This document shows positions 45,583 through 58,254 of a DNA stretch of 64,000 nucleotides, piece after piece. A program made the translations under genes and the position numbers. Source of the stretch: Arachis hypogaea (lineage: Eukaryota; Streptophyta; Magnoliopsida; Fabales; Fabaceae); the NCBI RefSeq assembly GCF_003086295.3, contig NC_092052.1, forward strand, positions 28,371,427 through 28,435,426, in the 5' to 3' direction. A model generated the notes under the pieces. That model had not been told where the DNA came from and searched no databases. It saw only the letters and a list, made by a program, of their open reading frames with translations. Numbering within the stretch: the stretch's first letter is position 1; each line of letters starts with the position of its first letter.

Positions 45583-46816
45583 TTGGTTTCAAAATGAAAA
45601 AATATGTAACCAACAAGTATATAATTATAAGTGCTATCTTAATTTTTATCTACTGGTAAGTCTTGCCACTAAAATCATCATACTTAATTTGAGTAGAATC
45701 GTATCCAATAAAAAAAATGTGATTCTTAAAAGAAAAATAAAGAAAAAAAAATAAAAACATTAAATATACGTAAGCTTCCTAAATTATTTTAGCCACCACA
45801 ATTAATTCTTGCTAGCTTTTATTTATTCATAGTATAGCCTAGTAGTTATATTCTAAAAATCCTTTAATAAAATTTTCATTTTTTTTAAAGGTACACTATT
45901 ACGGTATTACCTATTCCCTTGTTTTTTTTTTTTCCTCTTATTTTTTAGTTAATAAATAAATTGAGCGCTCAACGGAGGAGGAGGAACCAAAACAAAAGTC
46001 CAATACACTGTTGACCAATTAATTTTGTTTATAATAACAATAATAACTGAAAAAGAAAACACAATGGAAGAGATCCTTAATTCTCCATGTGATGTAGCAA
46101 CAATCAAAACACAATTGACAGATATTGCAGCAAACAACATTTGTGCATGATTTCAAATTCATATAATTAACCATTTCCCATGATCCAAAAAAAAAAAAAA
46201 AAAACATCACAACAGCTATAATATTGCTAAGGCATAATAACACATTCAATAAAACATACCATTCCCATACACCAATAGTGAAAAATATTAGTAGAAACAT
46301 ACAACATTGTATCAGAAAAGCAGAGCATAAATCTTCTATCACAAAATGAAAAATCTAAACATAATCCAAAGATAGATATTCAGTATTCTAATTCCTAGCC
46401 TGACCTCAAAGTTCCAAACTTGGCTGTAATTAAAATCTGATTGAACACAAGGCAACCTCTCTCATCTGTCTCTATCTTGCTTTTTTGTCAATATATTAAA
46501 ATTATGAAAAATTTAATTAAAATAAAAAGGAGGAAGAGAAGGGAAAGGTGTTTTGATAAAATAACACGAGTGATGTTATATAAATAGATAGATATACGAA
46601 ACAAGAAGTTTCCACAGTAATTAATATGGTAATCTTATTATACGGTTGCTGTGAAAATAGAACTTATTATGTGGGTTGTTATATTTAAGAAGTTTCCACA
46701 GTAATTAATTTGAACATTATGTTATTACATGAACAAATTTTATTTAAATAAGTCCTACACTTCATTTGATCTTTCACATAAATATGATTATGATTTAATT
46801 CTCTAAATGTATTGTA
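45021..46816. other. AT-rich region, no gene recognised
   Basis: Contains only short random frames. 'aagaagtttccacagtaatt' occurs twice (46602 and 46687). Confidence 0.4.
45531..45582. repeat. (AAT)n microsatellite
   Basis: About 17 uninterrupted trinucleotide units. Confidence 0.95.
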
Positions 46817-47855
46817 TAATTATGTAGAGATAACTACTAAATTGATATCCGAAAAATTTAAACATTAACAAAAAAGACTCTTAAAAGATGTTAACGATAA
46901 AGTAACTTTAAAAAAATTATAAAATTTGACGAAAATAACCAAACGTTAATTTCTCTCATTTCTATTAACGGAAAATACTACTGAGGTGGCAAATAAAATA
47001 AGTTACATAACAAATTCTTCCTTATTTTTTACTACCAACAATTTTCTCTCTCTTTTTTGTGTCTCTTTCTCCTCCATTCTCCTCCTTCTCTCTTTGTTTC
47101 TCTAACACCTAATGCAATATTTCAAAAACACAACAATTTTTTAATTTTTAGAATTATATCAATAAACACGAACACAAAAATATCAAAATTCAAATTCAAA
47201 TTTAATCATGCCTAAAATCTTAGCATTAAAACTACATGATACAATAAAAAAATCTAAAAAATAGAACAAAAACAGATAAACCACAACTTATAAAAAAATT
47301 ATAAAAGAGAACAAAAACAAAGGAGGAAAAGAAAAATAAAAAAAAAGGAGGAGGCGATGACAAAGAAGGATGGTATTGCCGCTCCTGACTCAGGCTTACT
47401 GGAACAAAAAAGAAGGAGGGAGACAAAATAGAAGGGCATGAGAGAGAGAGAGAGAGAGTAGCAAAGGAGTTGGAAGATAATGCCAACACTGGTGGAGGTA
47501 GTTATCGCCGCTGAGAACGAGAGTCGTGAAAGGAGGTAGAAGATGAAGCTCCTCGGTTGCCATCACAACATTGTTGTTGCCGTTGTTCATGCTGCTATTA
47601 TCGTCTCGGTTCGCTCAGCAAACACTTCTTCTTCTTTATGCCTTTTGCTAGTCGTTGTTGATGTCGTTGGAGGAGGTTACTGAAAAGAGGGATATGTGAC
47701 GCAGATAATGCAAAAAAAGAGGAAATTGTTGGGATGCATCGAGATAATCACATAAAACATATTAATTTTGAGAGTAATTCTCCACATACAAGTGATTTTT
47801 CATACAAGTCATACAAGTCATTTATATTCACGCCGTTTCACGTTTTTTTTGTACC

Positions 47856-47890
47856 TCTTCTTCTTCTTCTTCTTCTTCTTCTTTCTCCGT
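47856..47890. repeat. (CTT)n microsatellite
   Basis: About ten CTT units inside the nested MULE. Confidence 0.85.
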
Positions 47891-48243
47891 GTCTCTTCTT
47901 CTTCTCTTCATCCTTCTTTTTTTATTGAAATTTCTTCTCCTCTTTTCGTTTTCTCTTTCTCCTTCATCAAAATCACCAGAAAAAACGAAGAAACATTATT
48001 CAAGGTACGTTTCTTGCCTTCTCTTTCTCCTTCTTCTTCTTCTTGCTGCATGTTCTTCTTCCTCTTCCTGTTCTTCTTCTTCATTTACGTGCTTTTCTCT
48101 TTGTTTTCTTTCTTTGTTATTCTCGATTTCCATTATTTTTTGACGTGAAGCTCTGAAATTGTTTTTGAAGAAGAAGAAGCAACAGAAGATGAGGAGGAAA
48201 AAGAGAAAGAGTTCTGAATTATGCATAAGGTATACTTCAATGA

Positions 48244-48523
48244 ATTTTGGGTGTATTTCTTAAATCCTTTGGGTGTATTTTTGTAATCCTTTGGGTGTAT
48301 TTCTGTAATCCTTTGGGTGTATTGATTTCAAGAAGAAATATACTGTCTCTCCTTATATTTGGTGTATTTCTTAAATCCTTTGGGTGTATTTCTTAAATCC
48401 TTTTGGTGTATTTCTGTAATCGTTTGGTTTATTTCTATAACTGTTTGGGTGTATTTCTGTAATCCTTTGGATGTATTTCTGTAATCGTTTGGGTGTATTT
48501 TTGTAATCGTTCGGGTGTATTTC
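48244..48523. repeat. 22-23 bp minisatellite in nested MULE
   Basis: Unit 'tttgggtgtatttctgtaatcc', roughly ten to twelve copies with small differences. Confidence 0.85.
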
Positions 48524-49139
48524 TGAAGTTCCATCATCTTCAAAATAATTTCAAAACTTGATTTCATAAACCATGAAAATCGAAAAAAACAGGAGATCGA
48601 AGGCAAAGAGATAACGCTTTTCCATACAAATCATACAAGTCATTTATATTCACGCCTTTTTCTTCGTAAAAAAGGAAACGAAGATGAAACACACGAAGAT
48701 GGTTCAGTAACGCGCGTGTTAGGCCCAACTTGTAAGACTTGTAAACAAAAATGACTTGTATATGTAGCACTCCTCTAATTTTGAAATCTCTTAAAATTTT
48801 GATTTGAAAAAGAAAATTGAATCTAAAAAGATTGTGAAGGAATAAATTTGGATTAAAGAGAGATAGAAATAAAAGAGAGGAGATCATAATTATTGAAAAT
48901 TAGAATTTTTTAATTTTAAAATAATTAATGATGTCACGAATTTTTTAGTTTATCATGTCACTTTTTTATTTGTCACTTTAGCATTTTATGTTAATGGAAA
49001 TAAGAAAAATTGACGTTCGATTACTTTTGTTAAATTTTAAAATTTTTTAAAAATTATTTTGTCGTTAATATTTTTTAAAATTTTTTTATTAGCATCTGAA
49101 TTTTTCAAGTTTCAATTTGATATTTTTCTTTAATTATAT

Positions 49140-50429
49140 ATTAGATGACTGTTTTTTCATATTAAATCCAAGTTCTAGCTGCTTCAAATATTGCTTAAAT
49201 TTTAAAAGATAAAAATAAAATGAGAAAAATCAAGACAAATTAAAGAATGATCATGTAAGTATGTAACCATAGAAGTAACTTGTTGATCCGTTTCATCAAG
49301 TGTTTAACTGGTTACCCCAACGCCGAGCTGAGTTTACCTGTCTCCAATCAATACTTCTGGATCTTTCACATTGAATATAGAATAAATATCTAAATTAATT
49401 TTTAAAAAATTTTAAATTAGACACTATAATTTTTAGTAATTTTTTATTTTCTAAAAGTTTTTGAGTTATTATAGTTGGGCAGATTAATTTTACATTATTT
49501 TAAATGAAACTAATTTGTCTTAAAATGTATTTTTTAAAGATATAATAGATCTATAATAAAATTTGTTAGAGATTTATTTGTAAAATATGTATATTAAAAA
49601 ATTGATAAAAAATGACAAAAAAACCAATCTGTCTAATAAAAATAAATTTCAAGAATTTTTAGATAATAAAAATATATCGACTAAATTGTCTAATTCAAAA
49701 TTCTTTACGAATTAATCTAGGCGTTCGCTCATAAAATATAGATATGTCATCAGGTCGGATTGAGTCGAGTGTAAAAACAAAAACCGAATCGATTAAATGC
49801 AGATCAATTCGAATCTGGTTAGAATTTTTTGAGATGGATCCCAATTCAATCAAACTTGACTAATTTCGAGTTGAATTGGTTCAAGTAATTAAATACCTGA
49901 TTAAATTTTAAATTTAAAAAAATAAAAATAACAAAATTTATGGAATAGCAAAATATATGAATATAAAATATATATTTTTTTAAATCTATTAAAATTATAA
50001 TCTTTTTTAATTTAACCAATTGCAGAAAATACATTTTTAAGTTGAGAAATATTAGGGGTATCAAAATTATTGTTTTTAGTTATTATTTAATTATTAATTT
50101 AATTTTTTAGTCTAATTTTTTAATGTAATAATCTAATAATATATTTTATTTTATATTTTTAAATATTAATAATTAACTAATGACGAAAAATAACTTAGTA
50201 ATGAGTTGTGCTTGGATTAGGTTAGGGGAAAAGGTGCTTGAGGAAATTTGAGTTTTTCTTAAAAAAAGGCAAATAACGTGTACACGTCTTGACCTAGATC
50301 AGACCGTTAATTATATGTCGGTACTTAAAAAATAGACTTTTGAGCAATATCTTTCTTTTGAAGGACTTGGGGAAAATTTAACTTCTCTTTTTAGATTTGG
50401 AAGTTAATTACTTGCTTTAAGGAAATCTA
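49140..50429. other. AT-rich region, no gene recognised
   Basis: No supported coding or RNA feature. Confidence 0.45.
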
Positions 50430-50639
50430 TTAGATAGTATTTGAAAGAGAGACAGAGATTGAGAGACAGAAACTAAAAGACAGAGATTGAAATAATTTAA
50501 ATAAGTCTCATTATTTTGTTTGGTGTAAAAGTATACAGGAATGAGTTATGTCTGTTTGGTTTGATATAGAAATTGAGACTAAAATGTTTCAAATTACAAA
50601 AATACTCCTAATTTTAAAATAAAACCCTAACCCAAATCC

Positions 50640-51071
50640 TGTTTCAATTTTCAGCCCCTTTATCATTTCCCTGAGCTCCAGCCGAAAAGTGAAGGAATCA
50701 TCCGGTCAATCTCGCCGCTGGAAGCAACGCCAACAATCTCGTGGAGTAAGGTGCGCCACAGTGTCTCTGACGTTTGTTAATCGCGCCGCCAGTTACTCGT
50801 GAGAGTTGGGTTGTTGTGCCGTTCCCCGCCTCTACGTCTGCCTTGCCACCGTCGTCGCCGTTCCGCTCTGTGCTTTCCCTTGGAGCTGTGCCTCTGCTCT
50901 CCTCTCATTCTCTCTCGATCGTCGCCGTTATACTCAAGTAGGTACAAAACCTTGTTATTTTTCCTTATTTGTTAGATAATTTTTCTGAAGATCAAAGTTG
51001 ATAATTTTTCTTAAGATTATCTATGTTTGAAATTGATTTTAAAGCTTACACTGGTGTTTGAAAAGGAATAT
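50640..51071. other. GC-rich segment of host-gene character
   Basis: 50680-50940 is CpG-richer than its surroundings, with 'cgccgccag'- and 'gtcgtcgccgtt'-type words common in plant first exons or leaders. No protein family recognised. Confidence 0.35.
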
Positions 51072-52449
51072 TGTAAATTCCACGTAATTAGTGAATAATT
51101 AGCTAATAAGTTATTAATCAAAGAAATTAAAAAATTAAATTTTATAGTTTAATGAAGTAGAAATAATTAAAATATAAATTTTGACACTAATTTTAGAGGT
51201 TTTAGCCCAAAATTGAGTCGAACAAATCGAACCGATTGGACCGAACCTAAATTGGGCCCATGGCCCAACATATAAATGTCAACTTCAGCTCCTTTCACCT
51301 GCATTCATCATATTTCATTCTGGACACAAGGCGGAAAGGGGGAAGAAAATTCAAACCCTCACCCAAAAAGTTCAATCTCACATAGCTTTCAATCCGGAGT
51401 TCCGATTGACGAGCCATTAGTGGCCACGCATTTGTCTCGGAATTTTCTACAAAACCCACCAAACAATTTGGTAAGAAACTTTGTTTTCATGCCCAGCCTT
51501 TCCCTTCTATTCAGATTTCGTTTTTGGGTTAATGGGTATTGAGAATTTTGATATTTTGATGTATTAGGATTGAATTAACTTGAGAAAATTGATGAGTTTT
51601 GTCTAAATAATCCATGGATAAGGTAAAGAAACTCTAAACCCTTCTGCTTATCCAATTATGTGAGCCCTAGTTATTAATTTGGTGAATTTCATGGAATTAG
51701 ATTGAGTTTATGTTAAATTGGAGATTTAATCAGTGAATTGGAGCGCTTAAAATCAAGCTTTGGTAGCTGGACCTTGTAGCACTTGATTTGGAACCTTGGA
51801 GGCTTGAATTGAGAAGTTTGAGTTTGGGGAGAAATCGGCCAAGGTATGGTTTTGATTTCTCATAGATAATATATAATGTCATGTGAAAACATATACTAGA
51901 CGACCGTAGGATAAGTTGAAGCATGTATATATGTTGAGAGCTAGTAATCTTAATGAAACTATTGAGTTATCTTGAAATGGGTTGATGAATGATAATTTTG
52001 ATGATGATAGATGAGGATAATGAGTGTGAAATTGTGAATGTTGATAGTTGATAAATTGTGTTTGTATAAATTGAGAATTTTTGGAATAAAGTTGCCCAAA
52101 TTAAGGTATGGTAGGTTGTGAAAGATATGGATAGGATATGGAGCTATGTTGGATGCATTTAGAGTTATTTTGAGGTATAAAATGTTGGTTTGGTATAAGA
52201 AGTTTGCTAAAATAGAGGTTTGGCAATTCTTTATATATACTTGATCTTTTACCGAACTTCGACGAGTCATAACTCGGCTTCTGGACCCCCAAACTTTTTC
52301 AAACTTGTTTTAAATGAAAATTGGGTCCGTGAAACTTATGTTGTTTGCAGAAAAGACTAAAAATAATTTTCAACGAAAAAGTTATGCTTGTCAAAAATTC
52401 AGTGTGTAAAGGTACTTTTGCAGAACTTAAACAGCTTTATACCATTCCT

Positions 52450-52700
52450 AAGGGGCATGCGTACGCGACACACGCACGCGACGTGGACGTTTTGTTCTAT
52501 CTAGACGTCTCGCATACACAGGCATATGTGTGTGCACGCGAGAAGGGATTTTCCAAGCTTGCGTACGCGAGCGAGTGGCATGTGACGCGGGACTTCTCTT
52601 TTGTCCATGGGAGCTCACATACGCGAACAATAATCGCGTATGCGATTGGGGTAAATGACTCCCCCGGGTACGCACAACATGGCTTGCGTATGCTGGATTT
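52450..52700. repeat. CpG-rich palindrome cluster inside long LTR
   Basis: Words such as GCATGCGTACGCG, ACGCACGCGACG and TGCGTACGCGAGCG are concentrated here. Confidence 0.65.
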
Positions 52701-53097
52701 TTTTTTAAAAAACATTGCATTTTTGTGATTTAAACCTGATTTCAAACCTCTAAACTACTATTTTACTCTCTAAGATCCTAAAATTTAGTTTTAATCATAG
52801 TACGGGGGTTGAACCTTGAGAGGGTGGTAAGTTGGAAGTAAAGAGAGATTGTGAAGTGGTTAATTAAGTTTGGGAAGTGCTAAAACCCTGAATATGTGAT
52901 GAGATATGATGGTGATGATGACGATGATGAGAACTATGTGCTTGAGTAATGAAGGTTGAAGGGTGGTGTTATGATGAGGAGAACGTGAATGATTATGTGA
53001 TGATTCAAAGTGATTATGAGGATTATGATTATGACTGTGAATTGTGACTTATGTTCTGTTCCATTCTTGTTGCATCACTTTCTCTTCGTTTGTAAAG

Positions 53098-53305
53098 TGT
53101 GACGGGCACTATATCCCAAGAGCGTGGCGGGCGCTATATCCCATGAGTGTGGCGGACACCATATCCCAAGAGCGTGACGAACACTATATCCCGAGAGTGT
53201 GGGAACACTTTATCCCAAAAAATGCGATGGGCACTATATCCCATGAGTGTGACGGCACTATATCCCGAGAGTATGATGGGCACTATATCCCAAGAGTGTG
53301 GAGAC
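53098..53305. repeat. About 30-bp minisatellite in long LTR
   Basis: Seven to eight units of the type 'gcactatatcccaagagtgtg'. It is in the same relative position as the unrelated minisatellite at 15000-15560. Confidence 0.85.
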
Positions 53306-54362
53306 ATGTCAGAGAGTCGATATCCGGGTTAGCTACCAAATGTGTCGAGTTCTGGCAAAGTAACTAACACGTGAGCTCACAGCCAGTAGGAAAGGCATAC
53401 ATCATATGCATTTGTGTGTGTTGTTTGAGTTTGTTTTGCTTTGGATTGTCTATTTGAATGTCTATGTTTATTTGCTATATGTTCTACCTACTATAACTGT
53501 ATTCTATCTATGTTTTCCTTGTCTGTATTGTATATCTGTGCAACTGAGAGGCCCCTTGTCTAGCGGAGGAGTGATGAGGGCAGTTCCACCGGAGTTTTGG
53601 AGGATTGGAGGAAGGTGAGTAATCAAGGGATTAGGTTAGAATTGAATTAGAATCTAGGAGCCTTATATAAATTACCTCACTTAGGGTTTTAAATTATAAT
53701 TCTAAGTTTTAGAATTGAGTGTCGGAGTTCTAGGATCGCCTTTAGCTTTTTCGAGACCTTATATAATATGTATGTAGGCACCATTACCATGCTGAGAACC
53801 TCCGGTTCTCATACCATACATATATTTGTGGTTTTCAGATACAGGTCGAGAGGCACCTTGCTAGGTGTATGGATTTACTCTGCAAGTGAAGTTGGGATGC
53901 TAGTTCTGATATTTTGCTATGTATATATATATATATATATATTTAGAATTTTCTCCACTTGTATGTTATGTTTAATCCTCCTAGAGGTTTTATGGAGAAC
54001 TAAGTGTTTATTTTGAGTATTTTGGGGAGACTTTGGGTTGTATATATGTATATATGTATGTAAATATTCTCCGACTGGCCTTGGCTTCGCAGGTTGAGCC
54101 TAGAGCTCAATATTCTGTATCTTTGACACTTCGATCTTATTATATGTATATGTCTTTACTTTCTTCGTACGCACGTTTCTGTTACGTGAGCGTTGCATTT
54201 TTCTTTTTGCGAATTTGCTTAAACCATCCTTCAAGGCTCCTCGAGTATTAAATTCTTCTAACTACTATTATATATATTTTCTATTTTAGAGGTCGTAATA
54301 TTTCACCACCTCAACTTTATGACTTAAGCATAAAGTTCTATGTGGTAGGGTGTTACAGATAT

Positions 54363-54539
54363 ATGCCCTGATATGTGGCAGCTTTACTTTGATATATGCC
54401 CTGGTATATGGCAGCTTTGCTTGAGTTGTACTGTATTTTTATTGGAAAATATCTTGTGCCTTCCTGTTATGTTATTTTAAATGCAAGATTTAGTATGAAG
54501 ATGAATTATAATAAACAAGTGGTGGATTTTGTACTGCAG
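54363..54539. other. Short spacer, intron-like
   Basis: Contains two copies of 'gatatatgccctg' and ends with an acceptor-like tactgcag before the KEA-like exon. Confidence 0.35.
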
Positions 54540-54884
54540 GGTTGCCTTCTATGCCAATATAGGAGAAAGGACTACTTGGCTGCTTCAACAGCCTGAAGTT
54601 ATTGTGACCAGTGTTGAAGAAGCTTCCAATAGTGCAAAGCCACTGCCCATTGGTTAAGCAACTTAAGAAACTCCGTAAGAAAATAAAGAAAATTATTGCA
54701 TCGTTACCTCAGCAAGAGGTTTGCTTTCCAACCTTTTCCATTCATTACTGTTCAATTTTATAAATTTCATGGCTCTATATGATATTTTGTCAGGTGAATG
54801 AAGAAGAAGCCTCCCTCTTTCATGTGCTACGGATATTACTTGCAAGTGTTATATTTGTACCAATATTTCAAAAACATCCCAGAG
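54540..54884 (+). pseudogene. KEA-type K+ efflux antiporter, two-exon fragment
   Basis: Exon A (54540-54718) reads 'TWLLQQPEVIVTSVEEASN', 'LKKLRKKIKKIIASLPQQE' after a stop and frame change near 54655. Exon B (54794-54884), after an intron with TGTCAG acceptor, reads 'EEEASLFHVLRILLASVIF' and 'VPIFQK'. This matches, from memory, the entry to the first membrane segments of plant KEA antiporters ('EASLFDVLxLLLASVIFVPxFQKxPGG'), which exchange K+ for H+ in plastid membranes. Everything downstream is missing. Retained introns show the piece was copied from DNA, not mRNA. Confidence 0.7.
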
Positions 54885-54924
54885 GTAACTAAGTTGTGAA
54901 GTTCTATTTGTGCTGCCTATACCA

Positions 54925-55569
54925 GTGCTAATCAGAGCTCAAATACCGGTTGTATTACTTGGCATGGAGATATGGAAGATATTAGAAAGTTCGTCCAAGT
55001 TGGACAAACTTTATTTCTACATGTCAATGAAGTAGAATTCAGTACGTACGTTTGGAAGATACTAGCTCCTTCTTTTTTTTTTCTTATTAGCATGCTATGT
55101 TATTATTTGATTCTATCTTAGTAGCATGCTATGTTATTATTTACATTTGCAGCTAAATATGTTATTATTTTTTCTTGGCAAGAAAAATATGGCACTTATT
55201 TTAGTGTTTTCTATTTCATTATTCATTTTTTTGGTCGCCACAATCATCATGTATTGCTTTTTCAAGGTTAGGAAGCAAGTTAGTGAGTCAATTCTTATCG
55301 TATCAAATTTCTTGTAATATGGGCAAACACAATTCATATGTAAACGTGTTTTTGTTTCAATTTTTCTTGCACATTTGATGATAGGTAGAAGAAGGAATCA
55401 CAAGCATTCTTCCTTTCGTATTCACGTTGAGGAGAATCTACAAAATTTTGACAACACAAAACATTCAGATTTGCCACTACTATTTGATTTAACCTCTATC
55501 ACTTCTGTAACTCACAGTTTTTCTCCTGCTAACAAGTTTGGTCAAGGTGGATTTGGTTCTGTATATAAG
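54925..55569 (+). pseudogene. G-type lectin S-receptor-like kinase, three-exon fragment
   Basis: Exon 1 (about 54925-55042) ends the PAN/apple domain: 'TGCITWHGDMEDIRKFVQVG'. Exon 2 (55153-55266) encodes a membrane segment, 'MALILVFSISLFIFLVATII'. Exon 3 (55385-55569) encodes the juxtamembrane part and the kinase glycine-rich loop 'NKFGQGGFGSVYK'. Splice sites are visible at each boundary. The order is that of S-domain receptor kinases, plasma-membrane sensors in defence or self-recognition. Signal peptide, lectin domain and nearly all of the kinase are absent, so it is a fragment. Confidence 0.8.
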
Positions 55570-55640
55570 GTATCTCTTCTTTAACATATCTCAATTCCAT
55601 AATATATATTAGGTATGAACCTCTAAACTTAAACATCACC

Positions 55641-55645
<5 letters not shown>

Positions 55646-55702
<57 letters not shown>
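55646..55702. repeat. (TA)n microsatellite
   Basis: About 28 uninterrupted TA units, shortly after the kinase fragment ends. Confidence 0.95.
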
Positions 55703-55708
<6 letters not shown>

Positions 55709-56607
55709 CCAGAGAAAACTTATGTGAAAAAATAATAGATAGAAAGGTTGAAGTATTTTTATGAGAATAGAGAATAAATAACTAAGGACAAAGGTAATTG
55801 TTGCATTTGATGTTGTTTTCCTTTTATTCAACATTGGTCTGGAGGTGAGATTTCGTGTAAATTCTTATTCTTGTTAACTTTGACCATCAACCATAATAAG
55901 AAGATTTGAACTGAAGCTTTGAACTGCTTTGTTGTGTTATTTCTCTATTGAAAGACTTCGTTCAATGAAAAAATATGTCTTTGGATTAGGCTCAGCTCAG
56001 GTAATTAGAAATTTCCAGATTTGAACTAAAGCTCTAAACTGCTTTGTTGTCCAGGCTTGAGACCAAACAAAAGAGAATGATATTATGATGCTGAAAACAT
56101 TAGCATATTTGTTTATTTATGCTTTGTAATTTATATGTTTCTAATTCTAGTGATTTTTCAAATTCTAATACTTGGATTGTATTGTATTAGTCATAGGAGA
56201 CGTGTAAGGAACAACTATGTTTAATTACTCCTAATGTAATCGTTGATATGTCAATCTCTTGTAAATGTCTTAATATATGAATGAAATTTTTCGTTCCGGC
56301 AACTGCACACTTCCATTTCTTAGCTTATTATTCCTAGTAAGACTTGCAAATATTTATCATCCAGAACACATTAAATTCTATTGTTAACAAATAAAATCAA
56401 TGGAGTCGGACTTGAGAAATAATCATAAATTCTTGTTGCTAAGAAACAGAATCAGGGGAGTATGACTTTAGAAATAAAGTACATCTCATCATAGATTCCT
56501 ATTGCCAATTCAAAAGACAAGTAATACCATTTTTACTATCTAATTAAGACCAAAATATTCTATCCAAGTCTCACCACCAAAAATAAATAGAAACATATAA
56601 CACAAAT
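55703..56607. other. AT-rich spacer
   Basis: No gene recognised. 'gctttgaactgctttgttgt' is nearly repeated at 55915 and 56030. Confidence 0.4.
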
Positions 56608-57429
56608 TACTACAAGAAAATAAAACATTTGTAACAAAAATTTTGTATCAAATTTAAAATTGTTACAAAAAATAATTTTTTTGTAATAATAATTGGTGAT
56701 TGTGACAGAAGAATAATGTTTTGTAACAACATTACAAGTTGTTACAAAACATGCTAATATTTTATAACAACCTAACTTTTGTTGTTACAAATTATGTTAG
56801 TTTTTGTAACGACCTGTTGTTTTGTTATGAAATATTATAATATTTTGTAACAAAAAAAATTGCGAAAAGTCGTAATATTTTGTAACAAAATATCTTTTTG
56901 TTTCAAAAACTCCAACTGTTTTGTAACAACATATTTTTTTGTTTCAAAAACTCTAATTATTTTGTAACAAAAAATTAATTTATCACAAAATTTAACATTG
57001 TTTATAATAAGTTATTTGTTGGTCACAAAATGTAAGTATATTTTATAACAATTTTTTTTTTCAAAATGTTAAACACTTTGAGAGTAAAAAAAATTTGTTT
57101 ATATAAATTTTTTAGAATAATTTTATTTTGTTTCAAAAATTAAAATTTTTTATATGTTGTTTGTATTCATTAATTTTTAAAAATTATAAATATTATTTTA
57201 TATTTTTTTAAAAAATTAATATATAATTTTTATTCATAATCAAATTTTTAATGTTAACTAAAAATTAATTTGTGAAAACATAAAAAAATTTAATTAAATT
57301 ATATTTATAAAGAACAATAATTAAATATAAAAAAAATCTAAGATACCAAGTTACTGAATGTTAAAATTAAAGAGGGGAAGTAAAGAGGGGAAGCGACAAA
57401 AAAAAACCCTAAGTGCACCCCTTAATTCC

Positions 57430-58140
57430 CCTTTTCCAGCAAAATACCCACACACAAAGCAAGAAAGGAAGGAGAGAACGGGAGAAGAGAAGAGAAGGGA
57501 GGAAGGATATGCGCCGCCACTGGTGGCCCTTACCGTCGCTGCGCCCTGGCAGTTGCCGTCGAGTCACTAAGAGGGAAGAGAGAGCTCGCGGGTTAGAGAG
57601 GGAGCTTCGCGCCAGCCACCTTCATCGCCGTCCGTGCGTCGCCGCTGCTGCTGCTATCCTGCCGCGTCTCACCATCGTCGTTGCCGAGAAGCCATCACCA
57701 TCGTCCTTTGAACTTCAAAGGAAGAGGAGCTCACGGAGAGAGCAGAACGCGAACGAGGAGGACTGTTCGCTGCTATTGGAGCTTCGACCACCGCTGCCAG
57801 GGCTTGTCGCTGTAGCCACAACCGTCGCCATAGCCGTTGGATAGAGGGGAGAGGAAGAGACGTGACGCACAGAGCCGCTCATCGCACCGTCGTGGGAAGC
57901 CTTCAACGTTGTCGCTGCGGTTGCTGGAGAAGGTCGTTTGAGCTTGTTGGAACTGCTGTTTTGGTTCTGTTGCAACTCACACTGGTACCTGCTCGTCCAT
58001 GTCCTCTATTCAGCCTTCACCGGAGCACCATGTCGCTGGAGAAACACTACCTAAACCGGGCCAGATTCACCGTTGCGGTTGTTCCAGTTTCGAATTATGT
58101 GGGTCTCGACACTTTGAGGTTGGGGATATTATTATAAAGT
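57430..58140 (+). other. GC-rich segment within CACTA element
   Basis: A composition jump with Gly/Ala/Arg/Ser-coding frames on both strands, similar to a captured first exon and leader. No family recognised. Confidence 0.35.
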
Positions 58141-58186
58141 TATTGATTTTAATTTAAGAATCCCCAAAAAGTATAGTAGATAATTG

Positions 58187-58189
<3 letters not shown>

Positions 58190-58252
<63 letters not shown>
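58190..58252. repeat. (TA)n microsatellite
   Basis: About 30 TA units inside the CACTA element. Confidence 0.95.

Positions 58253-58254
<2 letters not shown>

Larger units (their letters stand above)
47772..48775. mobile_element. MULE-like non-autonomous element, nested
   Basis: The ends 'gagtaattctccacatacaagt' and, on the minus strand, 'gaggagtgctacatatacaagt' form TIRs that continue with 'tttacaagtc' words. The element is flanked by the perfect 9-bp duplication taattttga at 47763-47771 and 48776-48784. Internal sequence: a CTT-rich tract and a minisatellite. Confidence 0.8.
46826..49130. mobile_element. MULE-like element with long terminal inverted repeats
   Basis: The end regions 46826-47010 and 48935-49130 are inverted copies at moderate identity. 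They share 'aaattgatat', 'cgaaaaattt', 'ttaacga' and 'gtcaatttttctt'-type blocks. Flanks taattatgt (46817-46825) and taattatat (49131-49139) agree at 8 of 9 bases, which fits a Mutator-type duplication. No transposase was recognised. The internal part includes a GC-richer stretch at 47350-47700 with no identifiable product. Confidence 0.65.
51072..54357 (+). mobile_element. Solo long LTR, Tekay/Del-like, 3.29 kb
   Basis: Starts TGTAAATTCCACG and ends AGGGTGTTACA. Flanks aatat (51067-51071) and gatat (54358-54362) agree at four of five bases, as expected for a solo LTR with a slightly decayed duplication. It carries 'ccgattgacgagcc' at 51403, a CpG cluster, a minisatellite and 'tttcagatacaggtcgag' near 53835, like the copy at 12683-16947. 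Confidence 0.7.

Noticed and set aside
46019..46342. Hydrophobic 107-codon minus-strand frame as a small membrane protein
   Set aside because: It overlaps A/T runs, lacks a convincing context or family motif, and its hydrophobicity follows from T-rich codons.
47768..48148. 126-codon frame rich in Phe and Ser
   Set aside because: It results from the CTT microsatellite. Frames on other phases show similar low complexity.
48244..48523. CRISPR-like or telomere-like repeat
   Set aside because: Units are head-to-tail without spacers and differ from the plant telomere TTTAGGG. It is a minisatellite inside a MULE.
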